A stretch of 64,000 bases of DNA, taken from NCBI RefSeq assembly GCF_026151205.1, contig NC_087078.1, forward strand, positions 16,013,118-16,077,117, read 5' to 3'. Position 1 is the stretch's first letter. Every line of letters begins with the position of its first letter. Both the position numbers and the translations under genes were made by a program. The notes beneath the pieces are model-generated. The model ran no database searches. It was not told the origin of the DNA and was given only the letters and a program-made list of their open reading frames with translations. Below, one piece after another: positions 14,501 to 29,500 of the stretch. The DNA comes from Bolinopsis microptera (lineage: Eukaryota; Ctenophora; Tentaculata; Lobata; Bolinopsidae).

Positions 14501-17500
14501 CAAGACTTTTACAGTTTATTTGATGAGGCACACCGGTCTTGTTCAAGCTCGCTTAATGATATTCACATTGATGTTCTGTTTAAGCATTGATTATTGCAAT
14601 TCATTACAATCTCGCTACTAAGGAGATAAACTGGCTTAAAAGTCTTCTAAGAATATGATCATACTCAAGCAAAATAGTTTGTGAAATCTTGGACCAAGAT
14701 ATAACTTTAAGAGCCAAATTATGAGTGCTTTAAGACTTTGATGTTTTAGCTTATGAATATAAGCATAATAAAGCTATAAAATAATATCATCCTCATATTA
14801 TAATTATAATACAAATATTCCAATAACTATTAACAAGTCTCTAGGCTTGTGGTGAGAATTACATAATTATTAAAGCCTTCGCATTCAACTCAGGTCAGTT
14901 TAGCGGCTAATTTGATGAGGCCAAAACTTAACCATTAACAATAAGTCCGTAGACTCATATTTTTTATTTGAATTGATAATTGTAGTCTATTCTACATTTA
15001 ATTATACATATTCTGCACATTTGGTAGTAGCAGTGCCGTTATTTTTTGCTACCGTAATCACACATTCTAAATGCACTGGCTCTCTGCAAGTTGAAAAATG
15101 AAAACTTTGTAACTTTGGTACTGTGACTACGTTCGTTTAATTCTGATAAATTCAATCGAGTTCTCAATGATTATCATGGAACATTCGTTGGGGCTCGAAC
15201 TTCCCCCGTTTTTAAGGTTAATGCCTGCAGGTGATTGGATTTCACAGTTGATTGATTTTCCGACTTCTACGAGGTCTAAGCCTCCAATATGCGTGTTCAA
15301 TCGAAATAGAAATAATTTATTGTACAGCAGCATGATGAACTATAGATTGTTTCAAAACACGCATCTTTGCTACAGTCGCAACAAAAGTGAACGTTAACTC
15401 AACTTCTGATGAATTTTGTCCAACTTAGTAGATCAGATTTCTAGAATCGTCAATCACGATGTAGCTGTGCGTAATAAAGTAATAAGTTTGAAGGGTAGTG
15501 GAGCATGGAATGGCGACATGATGAATTTTCAAGGCTGTGTAATATTCAACTATGAATCCTCGGTGTGTTAGTGAAATGTGTTGGATCAGTGATATTAGAA
15601 CAAAACTATTTCAAACTATTCAAACTTGGCCGGTATTTTATTACATATATTATCACCAATCTTAAGAGGTGCTTTTTCGAAAAATCAAAAGATAGATATT
15701 ACAGCACCGTTAATATCTAAATATCGAATCACCCATTTAACAAATTATCCAGGTAGCCATGATTCGGGTTCTCCTGACAGTGGCTGTTCTCTCTGTGGTA
15801 GTCTGGGGTAAGAAAACAAATTTAGAATGGGAACAGTTTGAAGGATCCACTGACGAAGATTCCATTGCGGAACATCCTGCTTACATCAACGCAAAGAAGA
15901 TGTCTCATCTCATGAAAAGACAGGGAGTGGTGTCCACATGCCGATATATCCTCTTCAAAGAAAAGAAGAACTTCTGGGATTCAAGAGATTCCTGCAAGCA
16001 GCTGGATTGGCCGTTCACCAACAATGGAGCTTGGCTGGCCGACGTCCATAACATGGAAGAGAACATGGATATCAAAATATTGCTGCAGCTTGCGTACGGA
16101 ATAAAAGATGTAGAACATAATTACCATCGGGAGAACTGGGCATGGATTGGGCTGGAAAAGATGGAGAACAATTCCTTTATGCTTGCAAAAGACGAACGCG
16201 GACCGAAGAACTTCAACCCAGAAGAGTGGCAATGGCAAGATGGAACTCACCCCAACTTTACACATTGGATGAGAGACATGCCAGATCAGGAGTACAAAAG
16301 ACCCTACAAGGATTACCAAAGGTTTGTCATGGTCAACAAGAGGGGACGATGGGATGACACTTTCGGACAAATGGAAGCACCTTATGTTTGCAACTACTGT
16401 GGAAGATACATCGTCATAGCCGAGCATGTTACCTGGCACCATGCTAAGGATCTTTGTGAGTCGTACGGTTTGACCATGGCTGTAGTGAACAGCAAGGCTG
16501 ACAATAAGGAACTGGGATGGGCTGCTGATACCACCTTTGGTCCGGTACCGGAGGAGAAAAGATGGAACAACACTAACTGGATCTGGCTGGGCACACAAGA
16601 AGTAATGGGTGAGGACGGTAATGGAACAGGAGAGTGGATTCACCACAATGGTTCTCCTCTCGAGTGGAGTCCTAAGTGGGACAGAAAGAGCCAGCCCGAC
16701 AACTGGGTAAGAAAGAAAGGTGAACAGCAAGTGGTGGCTTTCTCCAGGATAAACTCCAGGTGGGACGACTCTTTCGCTTGGTTGAAACGACCTTTTGCTT
16801 GCATGTGCCCTCATAGAGCTTGCAGCTACGATCATACTTTCAAAGGTGGACCAGGTAGCGGCGAAGATGGTCCTCGTAAATTGAAGAAACAAACGAAGAA
16901 TGAAGTGGCAAACTAAGCTAATAAATTCAAGGAAAGTAGACAGTGGGTTCTAGACGGGAGATATTTAAGTAATTGCATTTGTTCTCAATCAAAATTTTAT
17001 TTTAGATCAAGTTATTTAAGCTTATGTTTCCTTTGAGGGGCAGTAGGTTCAGCCTGAGTTTATTGTGAAATTATGTGTTAGAATTGAACTTAAAAAGGAT
17101 GGTCGAAGTAATGAAGGTATCCGGAACTTGCAAAAACAAGTTTTGGCGACTGTCTCCGATTACAGAAAGAAGTTCCAACCATGATTTTGTCTGTTGTCTG
17201 GCATACTAGTAATATTATTTTCCACAAAATTACCCATTTTCCTTCTCAGTGCACCAAAATGTGTGTATATGGCGGAGGAAAAAGGGTGGGCAGTACGACG
17301 GAATCACATGGTACTCGGATTACTATTCTTGTACATTGAAAAAAGTTTGACTTAACCTGAACGCTTATTCTTCTAGAACCTTCCAATGGAAATAAATTTG
17401 TTATTAACTTTGTTACGCTATGAGCACCAGCCTTCTATGAGTATGCGAGCGTAGTAGACTAGTTTAACAAAGGGTAAGTCATATATTGTTACTGTAAACA

Positions 17501-20500
17501 TTGGCGTCATGTTTACAGTAAAGCCCTCAGTAATCAGTATACATGTTCATCATCTCAGTTTCACAACTTTGGGGGAGTTTGATAAGTTAGTTCCGCCGTA
17601 CTGTCCGCCGTATTGTCCGCCGTACTGTCCGGTACAGTCATGTACCCCATGGTATCAGGTACTACTTTACGGTTTTCAGCAAACTCAAGATGCAGGCTGA
17701 ATCCCCAAACCCAACTTTACTATATATTTTCAGTATGATCGTTTTATGAATTTTTGAGCCAATATCATGGTTTTCGAATAAAGCAATTAATTTAATTTGA
17801 TTAGTGTTGTTTGACATTCGGGATATAAAATCTTTTACAAAAATTAATTCCCCGTCTTTTATTTGCTTCATTACCTTACAAGACATTTTTGTGGCGGACC
17901 AATGTGCGACGACCGAAATTTTGGCGGTCCGAAAATATGGCGAAATTGAACAAAAACCGTCACATTTCGGACGTCACAGAAAATAAGGGTATTTTTCATC
18001 ATTTTGTTTTCTGACACAAAGGAAATTCAAAATTTTCTAAAAATCGGTAAAATCATGTTGAAACAAAATGAAACTTATAAATCGATTTCTTCATCTTCCT
18101 CTAAGGGGTCCGGCTCGAATCTTTCAGTTTCACTTATTGAGTTTGGTATTAAATTGTTTATCTTGACTTAGTCTATAAGACGTTTATGTTAGCACATAAA
18201 TGTAATTTATTGTAAATTTAAAACGTATAACTTGACATTAAATTCATCATGGAATATTGTGTTTATTTGTCCCACCATCATATCACTAACTTTTCAAGAA
18301 CAAAATGAATCGATGAAGCCACAATTGTCAATTATTGGAATAAGCTAAAAATAATGCGACGGATTCTATTACGACGACCGAAATTTTGGCGGTCCGAAAA
18401 TATGGCGAAATTTCGGGAAAACCGTCGCATTTCGTACGTTATAAAAATGTCTTGTAAGGTACACGATTATACGAATGCTCTTCCCTCCTAAATCTCGGAC
18501 AACCAGTAAATTTCCCGCTCCCAAATATTGACGAGTCACAACACCACATCCGACCACAACTCCTCCCTGTTCACTTGACATTAAATAACTCTTCACTCGC
18601 ACAATAAACAATTAAACCTGAATGTCGTGTGGTGTTTACCACCAGAGCATACAATAAGAAGCTTTAATAAGAGAGTCCAGATCATTTGTACAATGTTTGT
18701 ATCAGCAGGCTTAAAAGGCGGATACCAGTGGAGTTTGCCTCTCCGAAAGACGGCACAATGCCACAATTACGAAGGAGGAACATCGAGCAGCACTCGCTCA
18801 TTGGTTACTTACTAATTTAAAAAACTTTGTGAGGTTTTATTTTCGACCAAATCTTCCTGACAGACAGTTGTGATTTATTTAGTTGTGGTCAAAAGATCTC
18901 CTAGAAAATGAGGGTGCTGCTAGTTCTGCTGGTATGTGTGGTCGGTCTGGAAGGAGCAAAGCAACCAAAGCTTACAAACAACGAATATGAAGCGTTTGTT
19001 GGAGCCACTGATGAGGCCATTATTATGGACGACCCGGTGGCAATCAAAGCAAGGAAGATGAGCAAGCTTCTTAAAAGGCAAGATGTGGTCGCTAACTGCC
19101 GTTATCTCCTCTTCAAAGCATACAAGAACTACACGGACGCCAAAAGTTCATGCAGAAACCTGGAGTGGCCCTTCACCCACAAAGGTGTTGACCTGGCAAG
19201 TGTGAACAGCGAGGAGGAGAACAAGGAGATCAGGATCCTGCTGCAGCTAGCTCACGGTGTCAAACAGGTCGGGAAGCTCTACAACAGAGACAACTGGGTC
19301 TGGGTTGGGTTGGAGAAGACACTCAACAACAAGGTTCTGCTAGCTAAAGAAGAGCGAGGTCCCGAGAACTACAACGCCTCAGAATGGCAGTGGTTGGACG
19401 GTACCCACCCCAAGTACACCAAGTGGATGAGAGACATGCCGGACCAGGGATACAAGAAGAAATACGATGATTTCCAGAACCACGTCATGGTTAACAAGAG
19501 AGGCCGATGGGACGATACCTTCCCTGAGATTGAGGCACCCTACGCCTGCAATTACTGTGGAAAGTACATTGTGGTTGCAGAGCACGTGACCTGGTTCCAC
19601 GCCAAGTCTGCCTGCGAGTCCTACGGTCTGACCATGGCTATAGTGAACAGCATGGCTGAGAACATAGAGTTGGGCTGGGCTGCCAACATCACCTTCGGGT
19701 CGGACCCGGAACACAAGAGATGGAACAACACTAACTGGATCTGGCTGGGAACTGAGGAGATAATGGACGCGGAGGATCACGGAACTGGGGAGTGGATCCA
19801 CCATGATGGGAGCGAGCTGGGATGGAACCCCGTCTGGGACAGGAAACTACAACCGGACAACAGGGTCGCTAAGAGGGGAGAGCAGAAAGTGGTGGCATTC
19901 TCAAGGATCAACCAGAAGTGGGACGACTCTTTCACCTGGAGGAAACGACCTTTCGCTTGCATGTGCCCTCACAGGTCATGTCACTTCCCCGAATAGACGA
20001 GAAAGTGAAGAGTAGTGATGTTAGTGTACGAGGAGGAGGAGGTTAGAGGCACTGATGAACTACATTGTGAATTTTACTCTTTGAACACAACTATATTGTC
20101 GGTTAATTAATGGTCTAAAATTTTATTTGAAGAGTTTTAGAAAAATTTCTAGTGACGGCTCACCAATATTTGAATTCTTGAAAATGTCGCTAGCTGTATG
20201 CCTGCAAAAAATCTATCGTTTTCGATTTCTATGATACGAAATATGTATTGAAATTATTGTAACATGATAATATTGTGCTTTACGTTTTAGGATAGTTATG
20301 ATTTAGTATTTCATTTTGTGGATAAGAACAAACCCAGTGCACACTATTTTCAGTTAGTTCGAACCAAACGTTAAATTCGGCCATTAAAACACGAATACCT
20401 ACCGCAATTTATCAATAAAATCAGGGCGCCCTGTCCTCAAAGGACCCCATTCATCTTCATTATAATTCACGGTCAATCGAAAAATTACAGAGATTTTCAT

Positions 20501-23500
20501 TCCACGTAACGATGTGATAACATGATGATTATTCAGAAATAACACGTCTGATGACACGTCTGTGAGTCGTTGCTGATAAAACTGATATTAAAGAATGGGT
20601 ACTGCGGAGTAGGTAATTTCAGGTGGGCCGATACCATATTATCGAGATAAGATGTTGTGAAAATAAGGTGCAAAAACTTAAACAGGAGGTCATTCCAGAA
20701 GACGTGATTAATCATTTGCATTATCCTCAATTCTGTAGATCAATAGATACAGCGCGACCGATTTTGTGATCGTCTAGAGCCTGATGGATCATTAAATTTG
20801 TCAAAATGGAGAGGACGGAGGACACAGACATCTAAAATTTGGATTAAATAATATCAGATCATCATAATATCATAGTACAGTTTCAGGAGACTATCTAACA
20901 TCAAGGTGTTAGAATGTTGGACTTAAGTAAAATAATCACAAAACGTACAGACCAATAAGCGTACAGAGAGCTGAAATTTAAGTAAACAAATTTGTTGCTG
21001 ATTTACGCAATCACTTTTTATGCAAGCTAACCAAAACAAAATTTCTGATTTGATTGATCACATGTAAAGCTATTACATCACTGATCAACTGGAACGCGGT
21101 GGTCGTTTGTGTGTACACGTGATTTGTAACTTGGATTTTTATTGGTCCCCTCAAATTCCGATTTATCAGTTCGTCGCAGCGGGAGACTTAAATGTTTTGA
21201 AAACAAAATGTGATCAGTAACAGAGTCCCACAAGTATACAGTTCAGAGCACATGTTATCTGATGATATTACACCGGTAGGGCACGGTAGGGGAGTTCCAG
21301 TTCTCATAGACAATCTTTCCATTCTTTACGGGCAAAAACAATCTATAATCGAAACTTCTATGCTTCTACTCGCGACATGTCCTTTAATAAACACAGTGTT
21401 GGCACAGTTATGGGCTGATGACTGCAGAAGTAAAATACAGCATGCATCACGCACCATGAACTTGATGACATGAAGTGAGCTAAATCAAAGCTCAGTTCAC
21501 CGTTCCAACGCCGTGCAGCGCGGGAAATTTCAAAAGTATAGTTACAAGCACCAGGACAGCACTTTGAGTGCAAATGTTTACCTTTACAGCTACAGTACTT
21601 ACGAACTTTACTTGTAACGTTGTAAGTACATAAAGTGCGTGTTAAGATAAACACACGAGTGATTTGTACTGCATCAGACTAAGAAGCAGAAGAAGTGAAA
21701 TCCGCTATAAACTGGTAATCTCGCTAGTTTTTAAACTCTAAACACCAAGCAAGCATGTCAGAAATCCCCTTACGATGATTCTTATTAGTGAGCCGCATTA
21801 CACTTTAGTGCGGAGGAATTAAAAATAGAAATCAAATAACTAAATTACTTATTAGTTTTCTATTTAACTGAAAATATTAGTTATTGACCTGGCTGATCTC
21901 CGAGAAGGATATACTGGAGGATTCCATCATTTCCCTTGTCAGCATCGGTTGCTTCAACTTTCCCAATAACCCTGAAATCGAGATCAATGTAACTTCATGG
22001 TGATTTCCACACACTTACACACTAAATGATTGCCAGTAAATCACTTCGAAAAGTTTCGAATAAAAGTTAAACATGACTAACTTGTCTTGCTCCACGGGGT
22101 CGTATGCATCGAAAGAGAAGATAGATTTAGTAAATTCGGGGGCAAACTCATTGATACCTTCCACTTTCACAGTAACAGTAGCGTCTGTAGATTGATCGTG
22201 AATATTTGTGACGCTGCAAGTCAACCTGAATCAATAGATACTGTTAAATAGACATATTATATATACTCTATAGAGTGGAGAAAAAAAATGTATCTTCCAT
22301 TTCCAAATCCCTTGTTTGGTTGAGTTTTTATAAGATCATATCCCAGAAAGACAGAACGTTTGACTTCCAAATATTCTACAAGATCAACTAACGAGTAAGA
22401 TTGGTGTTGTTCGTAGTCCAGTTGGCTGGTAGTGGTGATGACCCCACTCTCTCCGTCTATCACAAAGACAGACTTGTAGTTTTCGTTTTCTGCATCCCAA
22501 GATAACTGGTACCTGGACGAAGAGGTAGTGTGGGTTTAATTAGGATAATTAAGAGGTAGTGTGTGTTTTATTAGGATAATTAAGGCTACCATTGGTTTGT
22601 AATGTGGTGCCAAGATCATTGTTCTATTTAAAATGGTCAACGTCTTTCTTACCTAATGGGACTGCTAGAGGACCCAGTACACTTCCCTGCGGTACTCCCG
22701 ACTTCAGCTGTCTCTGACAACTTCTCTCCTGGTAAGACATGACCATATTAGGAAGTATAGCAAGGGAGTTTACCATTTTACCAATGACATATATTCACGG
22801 ATCATCAAATTGAAAAGTAAATCATGTTAACATTGAAAGGCCATAAATATGTTACACTCAAATCATAAATATATTTGGCAAATTAATTGCGTTTAAAATA
22901 TTCATGTCACACACGACGTATTTACCATTTTGTGAAACTAAGGGTGCCTGTCCATCGTCTTTATAAACATTTACTACGAGATCTGTAGTGGTGACATATC
23001 TTCCATCTGATGCTCTGACCTCAGAAGTTAGCTGTGAAGAAGAGACCCCTTTCAGGGTGTTGAAAATGCTTATCTCTCCTGGCGAGAAAGTTTGTTCAAC
23101 ACTGATTCTAGTTCTAGTTTCTACACTAATTTTCGACGTATTCGGTTCAAATATTTCGACAGTACCAATTCGACCTGATCATTCATGTATCCTTTAAGAA
23201 ATAAGAACTGCAAGCCGATTAATTTATGAAAGTAAACCTGTTTCTGAATCTATCACAAAATATGGACTAGATATTGCGAATGTGATAGTATCGTCAAGGT
23301 CTGCATCCATTGCTTCTACTTTTGCAACAACCTGTAACAGTTTAGGATACTGTTTGAAAGCTATTTGGATTTATAATCTCTTTTACGCATTTTCTAATAA
23401 TTCTTCGTTACTGTTATTTTATGAACAAAATCGGAATTTCTTATTCAACCCTATAACAATAAAAGCTATTTTCAAATTATCTGTAGCAACAAAATCCAAC

Positions 23501-26500
23501 CTGATCAACAGAAGCCAGCTCGGATAGGTCCACTATATAAGGGGTACTGAGAAAGACAGGTTTAGTATCACTGACATCTAAAACCTGTATCTGTATTTGT
23601 ATTGTATCGTTGTGGATATGATCGCTGTCGTACACAGCTACTTCTATCATGTAGTGGTCTTCAGTTTCTCTGAAATAAGGTTTTGGTTAGAACTTTTGAG
23701 GGTTCTGATTTTTCGGAACTGTGAGATGAAACTGTGCTTGGTACTGGTAGTAAATAAGGTTTGGTGGTTTTGATGCCAAGGAGGAGGGGGAAGTTTTGAT
23801 ATTGTCGAATGTTTTGTTAATAATTTTCTGGGAAAATAAATAGAGACGAGGCAAACATTTTGGCACAATGGCGATGGATGGTTTGTGTGATGGAAAAATG
23901 GACCGGTACGGGTAAGCTTGGAAGGTAACCGGGAATTAATATGGGGACTTACTGATTTACCGAAACTTTCGACTACAATATACTTCATACTTCAAGAGAC
24001 AGTACTATGCTAATTAGTGCACGAATTTGATCACGTGATAAGAAGTTTTGTGCCCCGAAAAGGAGTAATGACGGCAAATAAGTGAAATGTGTGTCACCTT
24101 TATGCTTGTTGGACAGCCTGTCGTGATTTGTGACATTTCCTCCAAATTTCATCTTTACCAAAATCACTAAACTATTCCATTATTAATTTTAAACATTTAA
24201 CCCTAACTTTTGAATACGAACCTGTTTTGATAGGACTCGAAAGGTTAAGAAAGCGTCTACGATATTTCTAAAAGGGCCGGATATCATAAGCTTCTCTATT
24301 GTTGGTTTCCATTAATGCCATAATATGCACTTTAATGATCATTTTATGATCATATTTTACTCATTTTAATCTTCGTAGGTGGCCATAGTCACACACATAG
24401 AGTTGATCACTTTGGAGTGGTAATCAGTGATTGGAATGTAACGCCCAGTAGTAACACTAGACATTCAGCCTGATATCATCTACCTCCTGCTGAGAACATG
24501 TTTTTTAGCACACTGAACACTGAGATTGGCTCAGTTTAAAGGACACACTGAACATCGAACACTGAGATTGGCTCATTTTAGTATATTTCATTTTTTATCA
24601 ATAAAATAATCAAAATTTAGGAATCGGTTACCAAGATCGAGTTCAAAACCTGAAGATAATGGTTCGGTACCTTGAACGATATTTAGAAATGGAAAACTTA
24701 GTCCCCTGTTTCAAAGTAAAGGTGTTATATGCGTATGAGATAAAGGACCTGTCATTTTAAACAGGGTAATTTAGTCCCTGCTTCGAATGATAAAGGTGTT
24801 ATAAGCTAATATAATAAGATAAAGGAGCTGAACCAACGACGGGCTTAACTACTGGTTGAGTTCACCACGCCTCTAAGGATTCTGTTAAACAGGGTTAATG
24901 TGGATTGTGGTTTAATGTGAGGGCAACGAGTCGTTTATAATGAGTATGGTTAATAAATATTAATGTAATATACATCATGTGTAATATATATCATGTGGCA
25001 AGGCGTCCTCCAATGTGAACGCGAGTGTCAAAAAGAGTTTCAATAACTTGATTCGTAGCTTTTTGAGAAAACTTATTTAACAGAATATCAGAATATCACA
25101 AACCATCTGATTTATTATATGATATATCTGTGTCAAGTTTTCCGTGAGCGACGTATTTAGTCTCTGCCAAGTCCCAGTTACCCTGGTATAAAGTGTGAAC
25201 CAGGTATGTGGGAGTTCATGCTCTCTTCCCACTGATGACGTGTCACACGGTGTCACACTGTCACACAGACACCCTGGAACAAGGCACTAATTACCTCTTC
25301 AGTCTTCACCTAGTCTGGTTCTGTGATGCTGATCTACTCTCAGATCATCAGCTCAGATAGCCCTGTTAGCTCACCCTCTCTCAGACATACAAGGTTTGTC
25401 CACATTATCACGTAACATTTACAGATTTACGTTAGGGGTTGAGAGTAGGGCGGGTGCCAAATGTACCGAATAACGGTTTAGATAACAGCCTCGGAATAAG
25501 GTGACAGTTTTACTACTAAAATTGGGGACCGGGGCTTATCGAATCTCAGAAAGTTTACAGCCTCAGATTGGCAGAGTAAATATGTTATGTAATGAGTGTA
25601 TTAATGTATGACGTCTGAGTAATGAAACTCTGTGGAACGCAGGTGGGAATGTTAAGAATGTACCACAGCTGGTGCTACGGTTAGTTCTGAGTTTACAGAC
25701 ATTGTGGGACCAGGATCATGTTTCCATGGAGTCTGAAAACTCTGACATCCACCACCTAATAAAAATGCAGTATTCACAGATTTATCCAATGGGAAATGAG
25801 CAGCAGAGTCTCGTGACATAGTTTTAGAAACTTCTATAGAGCGATGTAGTAAGTGCTGGCCGGGGGACGGCTGTGTTATAACGTCAGACATGTTGAGGAT
25901 TTCATGGGGAGTTCTCAAAATTACCCACTTACAGAATACTGGTGGGTGTCACCATGGTAACCCCTGACAATACCCATTAATCACAATATTCACAACTTCG
26001 TGTGAATACCGTATTATTATGTTTTAATATTGCTACCTTGCTGCATCTCTCATTAATTTGGCAGACACAAACATCTCCCTAATTTGATTCAAGGACCCCA
26101 GCTATCTTACTCGAGCATTGTCTGGGTCCTTGAACAAGGCGTGTTAAAGCTAACTTGGTGTGTTACCGTAGTACTCAGTAATCTCGACTAGTTAGTGGTT
26201 GATAATCTTCCAACAAACTCGGAAGAGTCGGTTCCAGGGTGATCAGGTGTTAACCCTTTGCCTGCTAGTGACGTCATCACATCACAACACATGGCACGAT
26301 AATGTGGACATGGTAATTTTAAATGTTAACTAGTTAGTAGCTATGTTGGGATACATCCCTGATATAAACCACATGGTGGAACTGGAGAGTGTGTGGGAGT
26401 GGCACAGGAACAACCCTCCCAATTTAAGAGTTTGGCGGCCAAATTTCAGTATGAAATTTTGCAAGGTGATCTGTAGCAAAACAAAAAGTTTCAGTTCACT

Positions 26501-29500
26501 AAGCAGGTACGGATCATGCTGAAGAATTATTTGTGAAGTAGTTTTAAGTTATTGTTGTAATCACGGTTTTTAGTAAAAGCCATATACCCAGGATGTTACT
26601 TTACTTTAATTAGTTGATATTTTGGTTTTATTAATTAAGTTGTTGAGCAACTAATAAATGCTTTTCTTAACCTTTCTTATCCCAATATCATGCCACTTCT
26701 TTACTTCATTTCTGAACTTAAAATTTAACTTCTTTCAATCTAGACAATTTGTTTACACGCACATACAAACTAATTACACACTATACACTCTATTATTAAG
26801 ATCCTGTATACACATCATATTGTGGTAGTTGACTCGAAAAGCTAACGGCGAATGTGGGATTTTGAGTTGATTACTATTGATGTATCGTACGCAAGCAGAT
26901 TTCAATAATAAACTCTCAAGTGATTGTGAACCTTCGATCTGGTCAGGTTAGTATGAGGTGTTGTACAAAACTGAAAACAGGTTACACACGTTGTACGTGT
27001 TGATACTTAATCAGCGTGTGCAAGTGTGGGTAGTGGGTACTGGGTATGCTAAACACAAATTCATCTGGATACAAATCCTTGCGCCATGAGATACCTTTGT
27101 TTTATACTCATAGAATAATGCCCCATCTAGGAGGAGTTCGATGTCAAGCTCAAAGTTTCTTAGCCGGCTCTAGTGACTGTTTACAAGATTATGTTTAGAA
27201 GTTTATTAGCTTTTTTTGCTCACAAATTGCCATTTTGAACTCTGGTCGAATTTGTCTTGAATTTCGTAACCTTCTCCGCTTTTTACCTATTTCTAGGATA
27301 CAATCAGCACACAGTGATCAATTTCAAGGCTTGTTTCTTCATCGTGTATCTTTAGAAAAATATAATTCTGCATAGAGGACCCGAGCGTGATTCCATTTCA
27401 TTTCTTTCTAGTTTTAAAAAAAATGTTTATACGGTACCGATCGTAAGCTTTTCAGAGTAATGGAGCAGGCAAAATGTACTAGAATTTAAAGATGAGATGA
27501 GGACGGAAGATGAATGTATTTTGCCGGAATTTATAAATACAGAGATCAAGAAAGATGAAGATGATTTACATATCAAATCAGAAATGTATTCGAATCCTAC
27601 TTTGCAGATGCAGTATATAACAGAACCTCGTCCACACTATGATTCTACGGTTATCGCTGGAGACACATATAAATATGAAGGCCAAACATCACCACAAAAT
27701 GTACAAAACAATGCTCATTTAGAACTTAACCAAACTTTTGTTGCCGAAACAGAATGGATGAAAGTAACCCAAAATCAATTAGAATTCTCTGATACTGTTT
27801 GCAGTCCCAGCAAAACATCAACATTACCTTCCGATCAGCGATCTCATACCGGCGAGTGTTCCTACAGTGCAAGCAAAAAATCATCTTTATTTTTACATCA
27901 GAGGAGTCATACCGGTGAAAAACCGTATAAATGCTCTGAATGTTCCTTCAGTGCAAGCCAAAGATCATCTTTAGTTCGCCACCAGAGGATTCATATCGGT
28001 GAAAAACCGTATAAATGCTCTGAATGTTCCTTCAGTGCAAGCCAAAGATCATCTTTATTTTTACATAAAAGGATTCATACCGGTGAAAAACCGTATAAAT
28101 GCTCTGATTGTTCCTTCAGTGCAAGCCAAAGATCATCTTTAGTTCGCCACCAGAGGATTCATACCGGTGAAAAACCGTATAAATGCTCTGAATGTTCCTA
28201 CAGTGCAAGCCAAAAATCAAATTTATTTTTACATCAGAGGATTCATACCGGTGAAAAACCGTATAAATGCTCTGAGTGTTCTTACAGTGCAAGCTACAAA
28301 TCATCTTTATTTTTACATCAGAGGATTCATACCGGTGAAAAACCGTATAAATGCTCTGAGTGTTCCTACAGTGCAAGCCAAAAATCAAATTTTATTTTAC
28401 ATCAGAGGACTCATACCGGTGAAAAACCGTATAAATGCTCTGAATGTTCCTTCAGTGCAAGCCAAAGATCATCTTTAGTTCGCCACCAGAGGACTCATAC
28501 CGGTGAAAAACCGTATAAATGCTCTGAATGTTCCTACAGTGCAAGCCAAAGATCATCTTTAGTTCGCCACCAGAGGACTCATACCAGTGAAAAACTGTAT
28601 AAATGCTCTGAATGTTCCTACAGTGCAAGCCAAAAAACATCTTTATTTTTACATCAGAGGATTCATACCGGTGAAAAACCGTATAAATGTAATAGATGTT
28701 CCTACAGCGCAAGCCTAAAATCACCTTTAGTTCGCCACCAGAAGGTTCATGCCAGTAAAAAGCCAAACCAATCTTCTGAATGTTCTTATAGAGATAGCCA
28801 TGAGTCAAGGTTGGTTTCTAATCAGCGGAATGATATCGGAGAAAACTCACATACTTTTTATAAAAGTGGCCAGGCTTCCAATCCTCTACAAAACGATACT
28901 GTTGGAGGACCAATAATTTTCGTTAAGCCTCTACCTTTGACGAAGCTTCTAACATTTGCAAAGCCTCTGACCTTATTTAACCCCTTTCACCCCAGTTTCA
29001 GCTTACCTCCCAGTTCCTCCTTCAGTTATCAACCAGCATCTCAAATGTCTCACCCTGCAGCTCCTCTCACCTTCTCACCTGGTGAGTCTGTCTTCACACC
29101 TCCTCCCTCTGTCTCACCTACCTACTCTACAACAAATCCTCCCCCTCTCATATCTCCAGTCAGTACAGTGGTTACGGGGCGTAAATAACTGGAGCATATC
29201 GCTATTGAAATGTATGTAATATCAAACGCCGGGGGATCACTAGTTATAAGTTAACGTACAGTGATCACTGAGGTCATATCTTGTTCCTGAACAGCATTAT
29301 ATCATATATCAGTCAAGACTGAGATTGTTAACAAGTTCAAGTGACACTCAACTCCTACGCATCAAATGAATGGGATAAATAATTGGATTTTGCAAGTTTT
29401 CTTCTCTATCCATCCCGAAACCCGGAATTTGAAACTGACAAACATTCCTTTCTCCGATCCCGGCTCCCTTTGTCTATTTTGACATAGAAGTCTGAGCGGC

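Noticed and set aside
8131-21971. Direct joining of cadherin exon 20 to exon 22
   Set aside because: The phase allows it, but the last cadherin repeat would lack its central strands; the exon at 11317-11436 fits both the phase and the missing TGEI motif, so the direct join is at most an alternative splice form.
25652-25918. Minus-strand frame of 88 codons as a possible extra cadherin exon
   Set aside because: No matching splice sites or phase, no cadherin motif, and the neighbouring exons join in phase without it.
28116-28808. Minus-strand and alternate-frame frames inside the zinc-finger array
   Set aside because: Shadows of the 84-bp repeat; repeated YTVFHRYESS-type words are just the antisense of the finger linker.
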